The notes: generated from the letters alone by a model not told the origin. Numbered from the stretch's first letter, positions 1 to 9,284 are shown. The stretch: 64,000 nt of DNA from Paenibacillus pabuli (GCF_023101145.1 NZ_CP073714.1:6572001-6636000); one strand, 5' to 3'. Translations and numbers: made by a program.

Positions 1-488
1 GCATTTGCTTCCATTGTTTCCGTACTTTCCAGACTATCGAAAAGCAATGCTTCAATCTGGTGCTCCCGGTAGGCTGTATCTTCACCAGCATGGCGGGCCA
101 GCGTCTCGCGCTCCCGTGTCAGCACCATAGAGATCCGCTCCAGCTCACTGATCATCTCTTCTTCATCCACCGGTTTGAGCAGATACCCATCCACGCCGAA
201 GCTTATGGCTTTTTTGGCATAATCAAAATCGGCGTACCCACTCAGAATTAGAAAATGTGATCCCGGATGATGCTGCCGCACTTCTTCAATGACATCCAGC
301 CCGGTCATGCCAGGCATGCGAATATCAATGATCGTCAGGTCTGGTTCCAGTTCTTCGAAGCGGGTAATGGCCTCACGCCCGCTCGCAGCTGTACCAGTCA
401 CCTGAAAGCCGTACTTTTCCCAATCAATGATCGTGGTCAGTCCTTCACGTATGCTCGGTTCATCATCTACCAATAACACTTTATACAT
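1..488 (-). CDS. YesN-type response regulator, N-terminal part
   Basis: Partial gene; the C-terminus lies beyond the left edge. The visible ~162 residues form a receiver domain: acidic residues D8/D9, phospho-acceptor D55 in a DIRMPG context, and the conserved lysine in LKPVDEEE. Family knowledge says YesN proteins end in an AraC-type DNA-binding domain and control sugar-uptake operons; that part is not visible. The ATG overlaps the last 8 nt of the upstream histidine kinase gene, indicating translational coupling and a cognate pair. Target genes are probably to the left of the window. Confidence 0.93.
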   Translation of the reverse strand, partial: MYKVLLVDDEPSIREGLTTIIDWEKYGFQVTGTAASGREAITRFEELEPDLTIIDIRMPGMTGLDVIEEVRQHHPGSHFLILSGYADFDYAKKAISFGVDGYLLKPVDEEEMISELERISMVLTRERETLARHAGEDTAYREHQIEALLFDSLESTETMEAN

Positions 489-2271
489 GCTGGTCTCCTC
501 CTGCTGGCAAGGTGAAAGAAACCTCTGTTCCTTCCCCATACACACTCTTAATCTGCAATCCATATGGCTCACCGTAAGTCAAGGTTAAACGTTGATGTAC
601 GTTACGCATGCCAATCCGGCTCTTCTCCTGTTCTTCGGGTCCACAGATGAACTGCACCACTTCAGCCAGACGCTCCGGCATAATGCCTGCTCCATCGTCA
701 TTGACACGCACCTGGACAATATCCTCCACCAAACGAATATTTATACACACACGGACCGTGCCCTCTTTATTTTCCAAACCATGCACAATCGCATTCTCTA
801 CCAGAGGCTGAATGATCAAAGGAGGGATGTACATCTTCTCCACCTCCGGATCGATATGAATCTGGAAAGCAAGTCGGTCGCCGTAACGGAATTTCTGAAT
901 TTCCAGATAGGAACGTACCATCTCCAGTTCGGCTCTAAAAGTCGTTCTGCCGCTGCCAATCTCAAGACTCTTGCGCATCAACTTGCCCAGAAGCCTGACG
1001 ATATTGGCAATCTCCGCCTCACCTTTGATATGGGCTTTCATACGAATCGACTCCAGAGCATTAAACAAAAAATGAGGATTGATCTGGCTGGCCATCATTT
1101 TCAGTTTAATCTCTTTCTGCGCAATTTCCAATTGATTGTTCTGTTCCGTTGCCTCCACCACCTGAGTCATCAGTTCATTAATGCTCTTCACCATATAATT
1201 GAACTGTCTCGACAGTTGTCCAATCTCATCATTCCCGTCAATGCGGGAAGTCACGTTCAGATCGCCCAGGGCGAGCTTGTTCAGATGTTTGCTCAGACGT
1301 AACAATCGGTTCGACGTGAGGAATGAAATGATGTATACAAGCAGCAATGCAATGACCAGCACAAGCGTAATAAAGAGCATACCGATCATACTAATCATAT
1401 TGGCGTCTTTGACAATATTTTTGGTGGCAAAAACCGAAATGATCTTCAGGCTGTTCATGCTCGATCCAGGACGCAGCTCATCAATAACAATGTTGGACGG
1501 CTCTCCCTGAAAATCCGCTTCTATTGTGCCTTTGGCCTGATTTTGCAGATCTACGCCAAAATCAAGTTCATCCAGCGTCTTACCCACCAGATCGGTATTC
1601 TTGGCCGCAACCACATAACCCTGTTCATCCGTAATCAACGTCTCGAACGGTTCCTGACGTAATAATCCATTCAGCTCATCCTGATTGATTACAATCATCA
1701 GCACACCCTCGGTCCGATATTCGGCAAAAGGTACTTTGCGCACCAGACTGAGCTTGTGAACAGGGTTATCTCCCTTGTCAGGAATGTAGAACCAACCGAT
1801 GCTCGTCGTTTTCAGCGCCTTCTGGTACCAGTAGCTCTCTTCGGTCTGCTTGTCCACCGGAATGAACTCCAGATTGTTGATCAGCGTCTGATTGGTGGAG
1901 TAAAAACGGATGCCCGCAACTTCACGGTAGAGACGCCTGTACTCCTGAAAATCTGTATATTCGAGGTATGCCGAGGTTAGCTCCACAACGCTCTTGTATT
2001 GTTTGTTCACAATTTCTTTCAAATCATTATTGAACATCAGAATGTTGGAAATATCCGTAGGCACACGCAGCAATGTGGTAGTCTGACTCTTGACTTTGTC
2101 CACGTTGTTAATCGTTTGTCCAATTGCGTTGTCCAGCGCCTGCTTGCGAAAATATCCGGTTACAGCAAGTCCTATTATCAGTACCGGAATCATAACGACA
2201 AGTACATAGGATATGAGCAATTTATGCTTCATTTTAAGATTGTTGGATGTTCGTATAAGCCTTCTAAACAT
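481..2271 (-). CDS. YesM-type sensor histidine kinase
   Basis: 596-residue membrane kinase partnering the response regulator whose start it overlaps. Order: short cytoplasmic N-terminus, TM1 about 18-40, extracellular sensor region about 41-290, TM2 about 292-318, HAMP about 319-370, His_kinase domain with phospho-acceptor H400 in INPHFLFNALE, N-box around QPLVENAIVHGLE (488-500) and G-box DDGAGI (525-530). This is the usual YesM arrangement, which senses extracellular or binding-protein-delivered sugar signals. Start is an ATG preceded by GGAAGG. A cre-like site lies immediately upstream, so catabolite repression is likely. The ligand cannot be read from the sequence. Confidence 0.93.
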   Translation of the reverse strand: MFRRLIRTSNNLKMKHKLLISYVLVVMIPVLIIGLAVTGYFRKQALDNAIGQTINNVDKVKSQTTTLLRVPTDISNILMFNNDLKEIVNKQYKSVVELTSAYLEYTDFQEYRRLYREVAGIRFYSTNQTLINNLEFIPVDKQTEESYWYQKALKTTSIGWFYIPDKGDNPVHKLSLVRKVPFAEYRTEGVLMIVINQDELNGLLRQEPFETLITDEQGYVVAAKNTDLVGKTLDELDFGVDLQNQAKGTIEADFQGEPSNIVIDELRPGSSMNSLKIISVFATKNIVKDANMISMIGMLFITLVLVIALLLVYIISFLTSNRLLRLSKHLNKLALGDLNVTSRIDGNDEIGQLSRQFNYMVKSINELMTQVVEATEQNNQLEIAQKEIKLKMMASQINPHFLFNALESIRMKAHIKGEAEIANIVRLLGKLMRKSLEIGSGRTTFRAELEMVRSYLEIQKFRYGDRLAFQIHIDPEVEKMYIPPLIIQPLVENAIVHGLENKEGTVRVCINIRLVEDIVQVRVNDDGAGIMPERLAEVVQFICGPEEQEKSRIGMRNVHQRLTLTYGEPYGLQIKSVYGEGTEVSFTLPAGGDQHV

Positions 2272-2290
2272 ATCTGCACCTTCCGTCGCT

Positions 2291-2304
2291 TATAAGCGCT
2301 TACA
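2291..2304 (-). promoter_or_regulatory. Probable CcpA (cre) site upstream of the YesMN operon
   Basis: On the minus strand TGTAAGCGCTTATA matches the cre consensus TGNAARCGNWWWCA at 13 of 14 positions. It ends 20 bp before the kinase start codon, where CcpA binding would block expression. The functional role is inferred. Confidence 0.55.
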
Positions 2305-2360
2305 TATACAGGTCAGGACATATTGCTCCTATCCTTCCAATTCATCATACCACATAACAG

Positions 2361-2381
2361 CAAAAGCCCTGCAAGAGGGCT
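2361..2381 (-). terminator. Rho-independent terminator after the MFS gene
   Basis: Perfect 6-bp stem AGCCCT/AGGGCT with a 5-nt loop, followed on the minus strand by a short T-rich stretch. It lies 77 bp beyond the stop of the MFS gene at 2458. Confidence 0.6.
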
Positions 2382-2457
2382 CGGAAAAAAGCTGTTTGAT
2401 AAAAAGAAATATGAAGCTTGTATAGCTATTGCCAATATTAGAAAGGAAACAGATTGC

Positions 2458-3636
2458 TTAGCTACTGCGTGCTGGGCGGAATCCATGGGCTTTGGCGCGC
2501 AATGCAACAAACAAAGCAACAAGCGATAGAAGCAGGATGGCCCAGGTAAAGGAAGAGGCCCCCCATTGATTCAGAAGGACGCCTCCCGCCAATCCGCCAA
2601 TGGCAATTGCGAGATTCCACACAGTTGTATTGATCGGCATAACGATATCCACTCCCTGCTCTCCGGCAGCTTGGGCAAGTGAGGTCTGCAACAGTGTAGC
2701 CGCACCACCAAAGGTCAGCCCCCACAGCGCAACAGAAGTAAAGACTACAGCAGCGTGCTCACTCCAAAGTCCCAAAACCAGAGAGATCAGGGCAAAGCCC
2801 GCAAGACTGATGAGAACCAGCATACGTAACCACCGATCAATAAGAATACCTGTAATCCAGATGCCCACCAATGCCATCAGGCCAAACACAAGTAACATGA
2901 GTCCAACCTTTGATTCCAGACCGACATCGGCGAGGAAAGGGGCAATATAGGTGTACAAAATATTATGAGCCAGCATCCAGGCCAGAACGACAACCAGAAT
3001 GGGAACTACACCAGGGGTCAGCAGCACCTTTATTGAAGAGATTCGTTGTTCAGCAGATTGTCCCGGATAATCAGGTACTTTCCAGAGTACCCAGAAAATC
3101 AGTACAAACGCCAGCAATGACATGAGCCAGAATACTGATCGCCAGCCCATAACTGAACCCAGCAGCGTACCTGCTGGAACACCGAATGATAAAGCAATCG
3201 GTGTTCCAATCATCGCGACAGCCATTCCCCTTCCCTTGAGATGATCTGGTACCATCCTTAGTGCATAACTGCCGATCAGTCCCCAGGAAACACCCGCTGC
3301 AACACCAGCAAAAAATCGTGCAGCAAGTGTCAGTACATAGTTGGACGAGAGGGCTGTAATGGTGTTAAAGACCAGAAAACCGATAATCGCTAGAAGTAAA
3401 AGCGGGCGGCGTCGCCAGCCCCTTGTCAGCACAGCCACAGGTATGGCGGCAATCAGTGATCCCACTGCATAAAATGTGACAAGCTGCCCTGCCCCTGCCT
3501 CAGACACCTGCAGCCCTTCCTTGATTTGCGGCAGCAAACCTGCTGGAAGAGTTTCAGTCATAATGGCTATAAAACCAGCCATAGCCAAGGCCAGCAGCCC
3601 CAACCATGGGAAACGGGGAGAAAATTTATCGGACAT
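2458..3636 (-). CDS. MFS efflux transporter (DHA1 family)
   Basis: 392-residue, 12-helix major facilitator. A typical TM1 containing an acidic residue in a TETLPAGLLPQI context, a loop 2-3 basic motif (TRGWRRRP) and the helix 5 GVPAG motif place it with the AraJ/YdhP-like drug or sugar efflux group. The ATG follows AAAAGGAG at good spacing. It is transcribed divergently from a TetR regulator across a 143-bp region holding a consensus promoter and two copies of TGGATCGAT, so it is most likely the pump controlled by that regulator. Substrate unknown. Confidence 0.9.
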   Translation of the reverse strand: MSDKFSPRFPWLGLLALAMAGFIAIMTETLPAGLLPQIKEGLQVSEAGAGQLVTFYAVGSLIAAIPVAVLTRGWRRRPLLLLAIIGFLVFNTITALSSNYVLTLAARFFAGVAAGVSWGLIGSYALRMVPDHLKGRGMAVAMIGTPIALSFGVPAGTLLGSVMGWRSVFWLMSLLAFVLIFWVLWKVPDYPGQSAEQRISSIKVLLTPGVVPILVVVLAWMLAHNILYTYIAPFLADVGLESKVGLMLLVFGLMALVGIWITGILIDRWLRMLVLISLAGFALISLVLGLWSEHAAVVFTSVALWGLTFGGAATLLQTSLAQAAGEQGVDIVMPINTTVWNLAIAIGGLAGGVLLNQWGASSFTWAILLLSLVALFVALRAKAHGFRPARSS

Positions 3637-3681
3637 CTGTACTGCTCCTTTTTATATAATATAGGACATATCATCGAATTG

Positions 3682-3745
3682 TGGATCGATCATTCCTTAT
3701 ATTATCCACCCATTCCTGCCTTGTCAATGACTTTTGGATCGATTA
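3682..3745. promoter_or_regulatory. Divergent promoter region with paired TetR operator candidates
   Basis: The MFS promoter reads on the minus strand as TTGACA (3722-3727), 17 bp, TAATAT (3699-3704). The 9-mer TGGATCGAT occurs at 3682-3690 and 3735-3743, 53 bp apart (about five helical turns), flanking the MFS promoter elements; the second copy also lies just upstream of the TetR gene. Operator assignment is inferred from position and repetition. Confidence 0.55.
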
Positions 3746-3779
3746 GTATATAATTAAGAAAAACAAGGGGGAATCTCTT

Positions 3780-4391
3780 ATGGCAAGAACCGGACGTCCT
3801 CGCATTTTCAATCGGGATGAAGCTCTTTTGCAGGCAATGATGCTCTTTTGGGAACAAGGTTTCGAGGCCACCTCTTTGCTTCAGCTTCGAGCGGCCATGG
3901 GGGATATTTCAGCAGCCAGCTTCTATGCAGCCTTTGAATCCAAAGAAGCTCTGTATAAAGAAGCGGTAGAACGATATATGGGTACGTTTGGACGCGTTAC
4001 AGAAAGCTTCTCGGATATTACGCTGTCTCCAAGAGAAGCGATTGAAACAACTTTAAGAAGTACCGCCAAAATGCAAACAGACAACGCACATCCATCCGGC
4101 TGTTTAATTGTGCTGTCAGCCAGCACTTGCTCTTCCAAAAACAATCATATTCGTGACATTGCCGCCGAGAAAAGAAAGCTGACTCGCAGCCGTTTGCAGG
4201 CGTGCATCCAACGTGCTGTGGACATCGGAGAACTGCCTGCCTCCACTGATATTCCGATGCTGACCACCGTTTTTGATACTTTTATGCAGGGTATTTCTAC
4301 ACAAGCCCGGGATGGCATTCCTTTTGCAATGCTTGATCAGGCTATCACCGAAATCATGAGCATCTGGGACCTTTCTCAACATCCGGCCTGA
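3780..4391 (+). CDS. TetR/AcrR family transcriptional regulator
   Basis: 203 residues. The N-terminal helix-turn-helix spans about residues 12-55 (GRPRIFNRDEALLQAMMLFW, then GFEATS and SFYAAFESKEALY), typical of TetR proteins with a GRP start such as the AcrR/YxaF group; the rest is a helical ligand-binding domain. It starts at an ATG after AAGGGGGAA. Divergent from the MFS pump and presumably its ligand-released repressor. Inducer unknown. Confidence 0.92.
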   Translation: MARTGRPRIFNRDEALLQAMMLFWEQGFEATSLLQLRAAMGDISAASFYAAFESKEALYKEAVERYMGTFGRVTESFSDITLSPREAIETTLRSTAKMQTDNAHPSGCLIVLSASTCSSKNNHIRDIAAEKRKLTRSRLQACIQRAVDIGELPASTDIPMLTTVFDTFMQGISTQARDGIPFAMLDQAITEIMSIWDLSQHPA

Positions 4392-4441
4392 CCTGTTTAC
4401 TAATTGTTTCTTACTGAACGTTGAAGTGTTAAAAAAGCCAA

Positions 4442-4473
4442 AAAAGGCACTCCCATGATTGGAAGTGCCTTTT
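4442..4473. terminator. Bidirectional terminator between tetR and osmC-like gene
   Basis: Stem AAGGCACT/AGTGCCTT, extendable by CC/GG, with A-rich and T-rich flanks. It serves the convergent TetR (+) and OsmC-like (-) genes. Confidence 0.8.
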
Positions 4474-4507
4474 CAGTATGAAAATTTACTCGCGTCCTTG
4501 TATGCTG

Positions 4508-4930
4508 TTATGGACGCGGAGTTTCTACCCCATTCAGAATCAGTTTGGGATGAATATCTGCGCTAAGTGAAGCAGAAACTGCACAATACTTCTCTTCAGC
4601 CATTTGGATCGCTTTCCAAATCCGGTAATCCGGGATATCACCGTCCACCTTGAAGATCAGGTCAATAGCAGTAAAACCTTTCGGCATACCTTCACTGCGT
4701 GTACCTTGTGCTTCAATCTCAATGCCAGTAATTTTGTCCAGGAAAGCGTCCAGAATCATCGTGATATCGATCCCCATACAACCTCCGAGACCGGCCAGTA
4801 ACAGTTCCATCGGGGTAGCACCCTTGCTGTCACCACCATAGGCAGCTGTGGCATCCATGCCGACCGCGTAGCCAGAGGGTCCTTCGGAAGTAAACGCGCG
4901 TTTGCCTTTCCATACCGTTGTTACATTCAT
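4508..4930 (-). CDS. OsmC/Ohr family protein
   Basis: 140 residues, normal length for the family. Two conserved cysteines are present: C51 in GGCMGID at the start of the long helix, and C116 in EKYCAVSASL, the redox pair that reduces organic hydroperoxides in OsmC/Ohr proteins. It resembles the YhfA-like OsmC branch more than Ohr, judging from the GGDSKGATPMELLLAGLGGC stretch. Cytoplasmic. Monocistronic; no OhrR-type regulator adjacent. Confidence 0.9.
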   Translation of the reverse strand: MNVTTVWKGKRAFTSEGPSGYAVGMDATAAYGGDSKGATPMELLLAGLGGCMGIDITMILDAFLDKITGIEIEAQGTRSEGMPKGFTAIDLIFKVDGDIPDYRIWKAIQMAEEKYCAVSASLSADIHPKLILNGVETPRP

Positions 4931-5013
4931 GATGTTTATCCTTCTTTCTTAGAATAGTTTACGCTCGGCAGATATCCGTTCCAGGTACGGATCGTTCTTC
5001 CGATCGCGAATTG

Positions 5014-5760
5014 TTAGAATTCAGTAATTTGTTGCAAGAAACGACGTGTCCGCTCCTGAGTTGGGTGTTCAAAAAAAGCCTGCGGACTTGCCTCTTCTAC
5101 AATCGATCCATCTGCCATAAAGACGATTTTGTTCGCCACATTCCGGGCAAACTTCAATTCATGCGTGACCACCAGCATCGTCATGCCTTCCTGAGCCAGC
5201 TCCTTCATAACGGAAAGCACTTCTCCCACCAATTCGGGATCAAGGGCTGAGGTAGGCTCGTCAAACAGCATCACTTCAGGCTCCATGGCAAGCGCGCGGG
5301 CGATCGCTACGCGCTGCTGCTGTCCACCAGACAAACGGGATGGATATGCATCCTGCTTGTCTGACAGACCGACCCGCCCCAGCAGAATCCGGCCGCGTTC
5401 GGCTGCTTCGTCCCGCTTGATTTTTTTCACTGTAATGAGACCTTCCATCACATTGCCCAATACCGTCTTGTGCGGATACAGATTAAACTGCTGGAATACC
5501 ATTCCGGTCTGACGACGGATTTCTAACACCCGTGCTCGCTGGATTCGCTGCGAATCAGCACTGTCCACTACGACTCCATTGACTTCAATCTTCCCGCCAG
5601 AGAGCTCTTCCAGACCGTTCAGACAGCGCAGCAAGGTACTTTTTCCTGAACCACTCGGTCCGAGCAATACAACAATATCTTTCGCATCCACATGCAAATC
5701 TATATTTGTGAGAACTTCATTTTTTCCAAAACGTTTGGTTAGTCCTGTTGTTGTAATCAC
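5014..5760 (-). CDS. Polar amino-acid ABC transporter, ATP-binding protein
   Basis: 248 residues, GlnQ/TcyC-like. Walker A GPSGSGKST at 34-42, Q-loop near 90, signature LSGGQQQR 143-150, Walker B VMLFDEPT 163-170, H-loop in TMLVVTHE. The start is GTG with GGAGGGGAG upstream. Last gene of a three-gene import operon, 16 bp after the permease. The substrate (cystine, glutamine or another polar amino acid) cannot be fixed from sequence alone. Confidence 0.93.
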   Translation of the reverse strand: MITTTGLTKRFGKNEVLTNIDLHVDAKDIVVLLGPSGSGKSTLLRCLNGLEELSGGKIEVNGVVVDSADSQRIQRARVLEIRRQTGMVFQQFNLYPHKTVLGNVMEGLITVKKIKRDEAAERGRILLGRVGLSDKQDAYPSRLSGGQQQRVAIARALAMEPEVMLFDEPTSALDPELVGEVLSVMKELAQEGMTMLVVTHELKFARNVANKIVFMADGSIVEEASPQAFFEHPTQERTRRFLQQITEF

Positions 5761-5776
5761 CGGTTCTCCCCTCCTA

Positions 5777-6421
5777 TCAGTAAGCCCGGGCCAGCCGGCG
5801 CTCCACTTGTTCCAGAATGGCCGAGAAGCCGATACTCATGATCCAGTAGATCACACCGATTGCCAAATAAAACGGCATATTCACGTAATATTGCGCGACC
5901 AGGAGCTGTGCCGAGCGAAGTAGCTCTGTAACCCCGAGAGCCGCCACAAGTGATGTTTCTTTCAGCATCCCAATAAACGTGTTCCCCATCGGCGGGATCG
6001 CAATACGCACCGCTTGAGGGAATATAATTCTTCTCATGGTCTGAGCCGGTGTCATACCTGTAGCATATGCCGCCTCTGTCTGCCCCTTCGGCACAGCCTG
6101 AATCGCTCCACGGAACGTCTCGGACAAAAATGCACCTGCATTGAGACTAAGCCCGAGACAGGCTGCCGTGAGCGAACCCAAAGTTACACCATAATCGACC
6201 AACCCGTAATAAATAACAAATAATTGCACCAGCAGCGGGGTTCCCCGCATGATGGATACATAGAATCTGGCGATCAGCCTTAGCCACATCGGACCTTTCA
6301 GCCGTGCGATGGCGACGAGCACACCGATGATAAAGGCAAAAAACATGGAGATCACCGTGACATACAGCGTATAATAGGCCCCCTTCAGAAAGAAGGGGAT
6401 ATTCTCAAATACCAGTTCCAT
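5777..6421 (-). CDS. Polar amino-acid ABC transporter, permease
   Basis: 214 residues with the HisM/GlnP-type permease signature: an N-terminal FFLKGAYYTLYVTVIS segment, about five membrane helices, and the EAA loop (EAAYATGMTPAQTMRRIIFP) that contacts the ATPase. Likely works as a homodimer since only one permease is encoded. The stop of the binding-protein gene lies 32 bp upstream. Confidence 0.93.
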   Translation of the reverse strand: MELVFENIPFFLKGAYYTLYVTVISMFFAFIIGVLVAIARLKGPMWLRLIARFYVSIMRGTPLLVQLFVIYYGLVDYGVTLGSLTAACLGLSLNAGAFLSETFRGAIQAVPKGQTEAAYATGMTPAQTMRRIIFPQAVRIAIPPMGNTFIGMLKETSLVAALGVTELLRSAQLLVAQYYVNMPFYLAIGVIYWIMSIGFSAILEQVERRLARAY

Positions 6422-6453
6422 GGATCAAATCTTCCCTTCGCCTTGCAAGTTCA

Positions 6454-7305
6454 TTATTGCGCAGGCTCTTCACCAAACCATTTTTTGAAAATGGTATTGT
6501 ACGTACCGTCATCCTTCATGCCTTTGAGGGCATCATTTAATGCGGCAACAAGTTCCGGATTGTCTTTGCGTACGGCAATACCTGCCTGGTCACTCTTAAT
6601 TGGTTCTCCTACTGCTTTGATGTTGAAGCCATTAGCATCTACAATTGGTTTCAGCGCGTACATGTTGTTGATTGTGGCATCAATCCGCCCAGCATTCAGG
6701 TCTTTGAGTGAAGAGATGACATCGTCATACGTCTTAATGGTGAAGTCTCCTACTTTCGGCAGCACTTCATTACGCAGGTACGTCTCATCATTCGTTCCAA
6801 GACCTACACCAATCGTTTTTCCTTTGAAATCTTCGAGCTTGGTAATATCGTTATTATCACTTTTCACAATAATTTTGACTTGGTTTGTGATGTAGCCTTC
6901 ACTAAAGTCAAGCGCCTGCTTCCGCTCATCGGTAATCGTCATCTGGCTGATCACGGCATCGATTTTCTTGGATTGCAGACTTGGAATCAGGCCGGAGAAC
7001 TCCTGGGAAACAAATTCAACCTTAACCCCAAGACGCTTCGCAACCTCTCTTGCGATATCCGCATCAAAGCCATCCATTTCTTTCTTATCGTTCAGGAAGT
7101 TATATGGTGCGTATGTGCCCATCATGCCCACTTTGATGACGCCAGCAGACTTGATCTGCTCCAGTTCATTGTTCGCCTGAGCTCCATTGCTGCTTCCATT
7201 GTCCGTAGCTTTACTGCCACAAGCGCTGAGCACCAGCACGGTCATTAGCAGCAGGGCTGTTAAAGTCCAGCCTTTGCGGGATTTCATTCCATATGTTTTA
7301 TTCAT
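6454..7305 (-). CDS. Amino-acid ABC transporter, substrate-binding lipoprotein
   Basis: 283 residues. Signal peptide ending in a lipobox (LVLSAC, lipidated C29), then a bilobed SBP_bac_3 domain (IKVGMMGTYAPYNFL; GFDADIAREVAKRLGVKVEF). First gene of the operon SBP-permease-ATPase. ATG after GAGGAAG at good spacing; an internal ATG six codons in is less favoured. Delivers a polar amino acid to the permease from the cell surface. Confidence 0.93.
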   Translation of the reverse strand: MNKTYGMKSRKGWTLTALLLMTVLVLSACGSKATDNGSSNGAQANNELEQIKSAGVIKVGMMGTYAPYNFLNDKKEMDGFDADIAREVAKRLGVKVEFVSQEFSGLIPSLQSKKIDAVISQMTITDERKQALDFSEGYITNQVKIIVKSDNNDITKLEDFKGKTIGVGLGTNDETYLRNEVLPKVGDFTIKTYDDVISSLKDLNAGRIDATINNMYALKPIVDANGFNIKAVGEPIKSDQAGIAVRKDNPELVAALNDALKGMKDDGTYNTIFKKWFGEEPAQ

Positions 7306-7463
7306 CTCATTAACTTCCTCTCATCCATGTAGTCATGTCTTGTTGAAACTCCTGTATCATGTCTTCCTAAACTGCAGTTGTACCCATTATTCCCTGCTGC
7401 TGGCTTAATCATGTGAATAATTAATCCAGTTGTTGAAAATAAAGCTCCAGGGCCAGCACACCT

Positions 7464-8096
7464 TTATGTGCCGAGCAGTCCGTAAAACTCAAAGCTTGCC
7501 GCCTCCGCTGCGAGCGTTGTTGCGGTCATCGATGAGAACTCGCTGTGCAATTTCTCCGAACCAAACAACCAGCGCGTAATCATGCCTTCAATCATGCTAA
7601 CCAGCAGCGCAGCGCGGAGCGGCACATCCATTGACTTTGGCAGCATGCCCAGTTCAATGGCCCGCTCCATGTTGTGGCGAAATGCTTGTTCTACCGCCCC
7701 CCGTGTCTCTTCGACCAGATGGCGTACCGAATCCTCCGACACGATGCCTTTAAGCAACAACTCCATAAAATAGCGATTGTCCGCTGCAAAGGTGAACAAG
7801 TCGGTAAACAATCGTTCCGAAGCTCTTACCATATCTTCAACCGACCCGGCATCCTTGCGGTAGCCTTGCCCGATCGCTTCAAGCAGCTTCTCTCTGCCGG
7901 TTAACACAATCTCCGAGGCAATGGCTTCCTTACTTTTGAAGTGCCAGTAAAAAGTGCCTTGCGCGACTCCAGCTTCCCGGACGATATCGGAAATTTTTGT
8001 CTGATGGTAGCCTTGAGTCGCAAAACGCTCCATTGCTATGCGTATAATTTGGTCCCTTCGTTCTTCTCCGGGTTCCAAATGATTGTTTTTAGACAT
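7464..8096 (-). CDS. TetR family transcriptional regulator
   Basis: 210 residues. Clear TetR helix-turn-helix at residues ~15-58 (RFATQGYHQTKISDI, GVAQGTFYWHFKSKEA). The C-terminal domain resembles YfiR-like regulators. ATG follows GGAGGG. It sits between the amino-acid ABC operon and uppP, so its target is not obvious; autoregulation is likely since a GACTGACTGA-containing repeat lies just downstream of its promoter. Confidence 0.9.
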   Translation of the reverse strand: MSKNNHLEPGEERRDQIIRIAMERFATQGYHQTKISDIVREAGVAQGTFYWHFKSKEAIASEIVLTGREKLLEAIGQGYRKDAGSVEDMVRASERLFTDLFTFAADNRYFMELLLKGIVSEDSVRHLVEETRGAVEQAFRHNMERAIELGMLPKSMDVPLRAALLVSMIEGMITRWLFGSEKLHSEFSSMTATTLAAEAASFEFYGLLGT

Positions 8097-8112
8097 CCTT
8101 CTACCCTCCCGA

Positions 8113-8166
8113 TTGATCAGTCAGTCAGTTAATGTATATCCTATTGGATAACTAGGTTTTTGTCAA
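8113..8166 (-). promoter_or_regulatory. Promoter and operator candidate of the tetR gene
   Basis: Minus strand: TTGACA (8161-8166), 17-bp spacer, TAGGAT (8138-8143), then AACTGACTGACTGATCA (8114-8130) in the early transcribed region. The 4-bp periodic GACT repeat resembles TetR-type operators; autoregulation is inferred. Confidence 0.5.
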
Positions 8167-8312
8167 TATGGTTTTAAACAATTCATTACAAGCATAAGTT
8201 GAAGTTGGGCGCATTTGTGATCATAATAGAGGATAGCCTTGTTCCAATGAGCAAGGCATTGTCACGCAGGACAGCCTGTATGCTGTCATCTGCATTTCAA
8301 GGAGGAAGAGAA

Positions 8313-9125
8313 TTGGACTTTATATCATCGATTATTATGGGCATCATCGAAGGTTTGACTGAGTTTTTGCCCGTGTCCTCGACAGGACACATGATTCTGA
8401 CCGCCCACTTGCTGGGATTATCGGAGGACAACGAGTCAGTCAAAACGTTTGAGGTGGTCGTGCAGCTCGGAGCAGTACTTGCTGTGGTTGTGCTGTACTG
8501 GAACAAATTCATTGACATGTTCCGTTTCACTGGTGGCAAAAGGAGCTACACCTCCCGTCTGAACCTCATGCATATCTTTTTGGCGATGGTTCCAGCCGTT
8601 GTCATTGGACTTGTATTCCGGGACTGGATTAAGGAACATCTATTTGGAGCACAAACGGTGCTGTACAGTCTTGTTATTGGTGGTATTCTGATGATTGTCG
8701 CTGAACGATGGAGCCACCGCAGCGAGCGCATTACAACCCATGATGTAGACGATATTACGTATAAACAGGCATTTGTGGTGGGGCTTTTTCAGATTCTCGC
8801 ATTATGGCCAGGCTTCTCCCGTTCCGGTTCAACGATCTCTGGTGGATTATTCGCAGGGGTAAGCCGAGTTGCTGCAGCTGAATTTACGTTTCTTGTATCC
8901 GTGCCGATTATGATTGGAGCCACAGGGTATGATCTATACAAAAGCATTGATCATCTGAATACGAGCGATTTCCCGATCTTTGCGATTGGTTTCATTGCCG
9001 CTTTTATTGTAGCTATGCTTGCCATTAAGACGTTCCTGTCCATTTTGAAAAAACTGAGTCTGACCGTCTTTGCAGTGTATCGCTTTGTGCTGGCAGCTGT
9101 ATTCTTTATCATTTTAATGATGTAA
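8313..9125 (+). CDS. uppP: Undecaprenyl-diphosphatase (BacA/UppP)
   Basis: Dephosphorylates undecaprenyl pyrophosphate to recycle the peptidoglycan lipid carrier; multi-pass membrane enzyme, linked to bacitracin resistance. 270 residues from the TTG start, matching the family length. Catalytic motifs: EGLTEFLPVSSTGH (13-26) and PGFSRSGST (166-174). The start is TTG at 8313, seven bases after AAGGAGG; the longer frame from 8199 has no ribosome-binding site and would add 38 non-homologous residues. Followed by a strong terminator. Confidence 0.96.
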   Translation: MDFISSIIMGIIEGLTEFLPVSSTGHMILTAHLLGLSEDNESVKTFEVVVQLGAVLAVVVLYWNKFIDMFRFTGGKRSYTSRLNLMHIFLAMVPAVVIGLVFRDWIKEHLFGAQTVLYSLVIGGILMIVAERWSHRSERITTHDVDDITYKQAFVVGLFQILALWPGFSRSGSTISGGLFAGVSRVAAAEFTFLVSVPIMIGATGYDLYKSIDHLNTSDFPIFAIGFIAAFIVAMLAIKTFLSILKKLSLTVFAVYRFVLAAVFFIILMM

Positions 9126-9145
9126 CCGTATCTTTAAAACATGTA

Positions 9146-9210
9146 AACCAAAGCCAATAGTAATCTCAAGTTCCTTTTGGAACTGGATTGCCATCGGCTT
9201 TGGTTTTTTC
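9146..9210 (+). terminator. Terminator after uppP
   Basis: Long hairpin with AACCAAAGCC/GGCTTTGGTT outer stem and further pairing (AGTAATC with GGATTGCC), followed by TTTTTTC. Confidence 0.85.
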
Positions 9211-9284
9211 TTGTGCCTTGGAATAAGCAATACGATTTATGTACAAAAGACTTGGATTTTTCACTCTATAAAAATTCACCTAAC

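Noticed and set aside
592..1302. Long plus-strand frame inside the YesM gene
   Set aside because: Antisense shadow of a well-supported kinase; no ribosome-binding site or family.
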